NCBI GenBank assembly: GCA_023436495.1
Contig: JAEZIT010000065.1
Coordinates: forward strand, 1 to 6,674
Direction of reading: 5' to 3'
From: Acidobacteriota bacterium
GTDB lineage: Bacteria; Acidobacteriota; Blastocatellia; Pyrinomonadales; Pyrinomonadaceae
DNA: 6,674 nt
Shown here: piece by piece, positions 6,214-6,674 of the stretch
Layout of the letters: the number at the start of each line of letters is the position of its first letter
How positions within the stretch are numbered: position 1 is the first letter of the stretch
Notes under the pieces: model-generated
The model's database searches: none
What the model was told of the DNA's origin: nothing
What the model saw: the letters and a program-made list of their open reading frames with translations, nothing else
Made by a program: the position numbers and the translations under genes

Positions 6214-6674
6214 ATGAGCCGTATCGCCGCACATTCAGACGCGCTTATGATCTTCCGCAGCTATATCGACGGCAAGTGGTCCGAATCGACTTCGGCCAGG
6301 GCCGTGCCCAATATCAATCCCGCGAACATCAACGACGTCATCGGCGAAGTAAGGCTTGCGGGCGGTGACGAAGCACGTAAGGCTGTCGAGGCGGCGTATA
6401 ACGCCTTTAAGGCGTGGAAGGCGACGCCGGCTCCGGCACGCGGACGGATAATTGCCCGCGCCGCGCGTTTGATGGAAGACCATAGGGAAGAACTTGCGCA
6501 ATTGCTGACGCGCGAAGAAGGCAAGACGATAGCCGAATCGCGGGGCGAACTTGCGCGTGCGATCAACGTCGTGGAATTTTGCGCGGGCGAATCGCGGCGG
6601 ATGACCGGCGAGACGATCCCATCGGAATTACCGTCCAATTTCGCATACACGATCAAGGAGCCGCACGGCGTCGT
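6214..6674 (+). CDS. Aldehyde dehydrogenase, N-terminal part (3' truncated by window edge)
   Basis: The frame is open from 6181 to the window end and gives 153 codons from ATG 6214. It reads as the start of an NAD(P)-dependent aldehyde dehydrogenase, which oxidises an aldehyde to a carboxylate. Visible family features are YIDGKW, then NINPANINDVIGEVRLA, AYNAFKAWKATPAPARGRI, EELAQLLTREEGKTIAESRGE, and FCAGESRRMTGETIPSELPS followed by YTIKEPHGV. The last block resembles ketoglutarate-semialdehyde dehydrogenase-like enzymes, but the catalytic cysteine and glutamate lie beyond the edge, so the substrate is open. The start is uncertain. ATG 6214 adds MSRIAAHSDAL and has a weak, rather distant AAAGG; ATG 6247 (MIFRSYIDGKW) fits the family N-terminus closely but has no ribosome binding site. 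It is divergent from the acyl-CoA synthetase, which could use its acid product. Confidence 0.88.
   Translation, partial: MSRIAAHSDALMIFRSYIDGKWSESTSARAVPNINPANINDVIGEVRLAGGDEARKAVEAAYNAFKAWKATPAPARGRIIARAARLMEDHREELAQLLTREEGKTIAESRGELARAINVVEFCAGESRRMTGETIPSELPSNFAYTIKEPHGV

Overview
The window looks like ordinary chromosome from a GC-rich, free-living Gram-negative bacterium. I favour an Acidobacteriota lineage (Blastocatellia or Pyrinomonadales-like). Two things suggest this. The small secreted protein has a VPFDF...LPSGNY...FNRYGDRYF pattern that I associate with abundant acidobacterial secreted families. The glucose-6-phosphate isomerase is of the type usually fused to transaldolase in Acidobacteria, Cyanobacteria and relatives. 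This is inference from sequence style; there is no rRNA or marker gene to confirm it.

Layout, left to right: (1) the 3' part of a MacB/FtsX-type ABC transporter permease on the plus strand, cut by the left edge; (2) a convergent glucose-6-phosphate isomerase gene (minus), only 5 bp from the permease stop; (3) a small secreted beta-rich protein of unknown function (minus), with a textbook ribosome binding site; (4) a gene-free stretch of about 300 bp carrying three tandem 24-bp repeats plus an inverted, degenerate copy; (5) an inositol-3-phosphate synthase gene (minus), preceded by a perfect 22-bp tandem duplication; (6) an AMP-binding acyl-CoA synthetase gene (minus); (7) a roughly 70-bp divergent promoter region; (8) the 5' part of an aldehyde dehydrogenase gene (plus), cut by the right edge.

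The four minus-strand genes could be partly co-transcribed, but each gap is 80 bp or more and candidate promoters precede three of them. Two enzymes act on the same metabolite. The isomerase interconverts glucose-6-P and fructose-6-P, while inositol-3-P synthase drains glucose-6-P into inositol. The acyl-CoA synthetase and aldehyde dehydrogenase are divergent and could work in sequence (aldehyde to acid to acyl-CoA), though neither substrate can be read from the sequence.

I do not see a novel defence, mobile or biosynthetic system. The points most worth a second look are regulatory and structural: SD-less genes with a -10-like hexamer almost touching the start codon, the 22-bp duplication repeating a -35-like element, overlapping divergent promoters with palindromes, the minisatellite with inverted copy, and the unfused isomerase.
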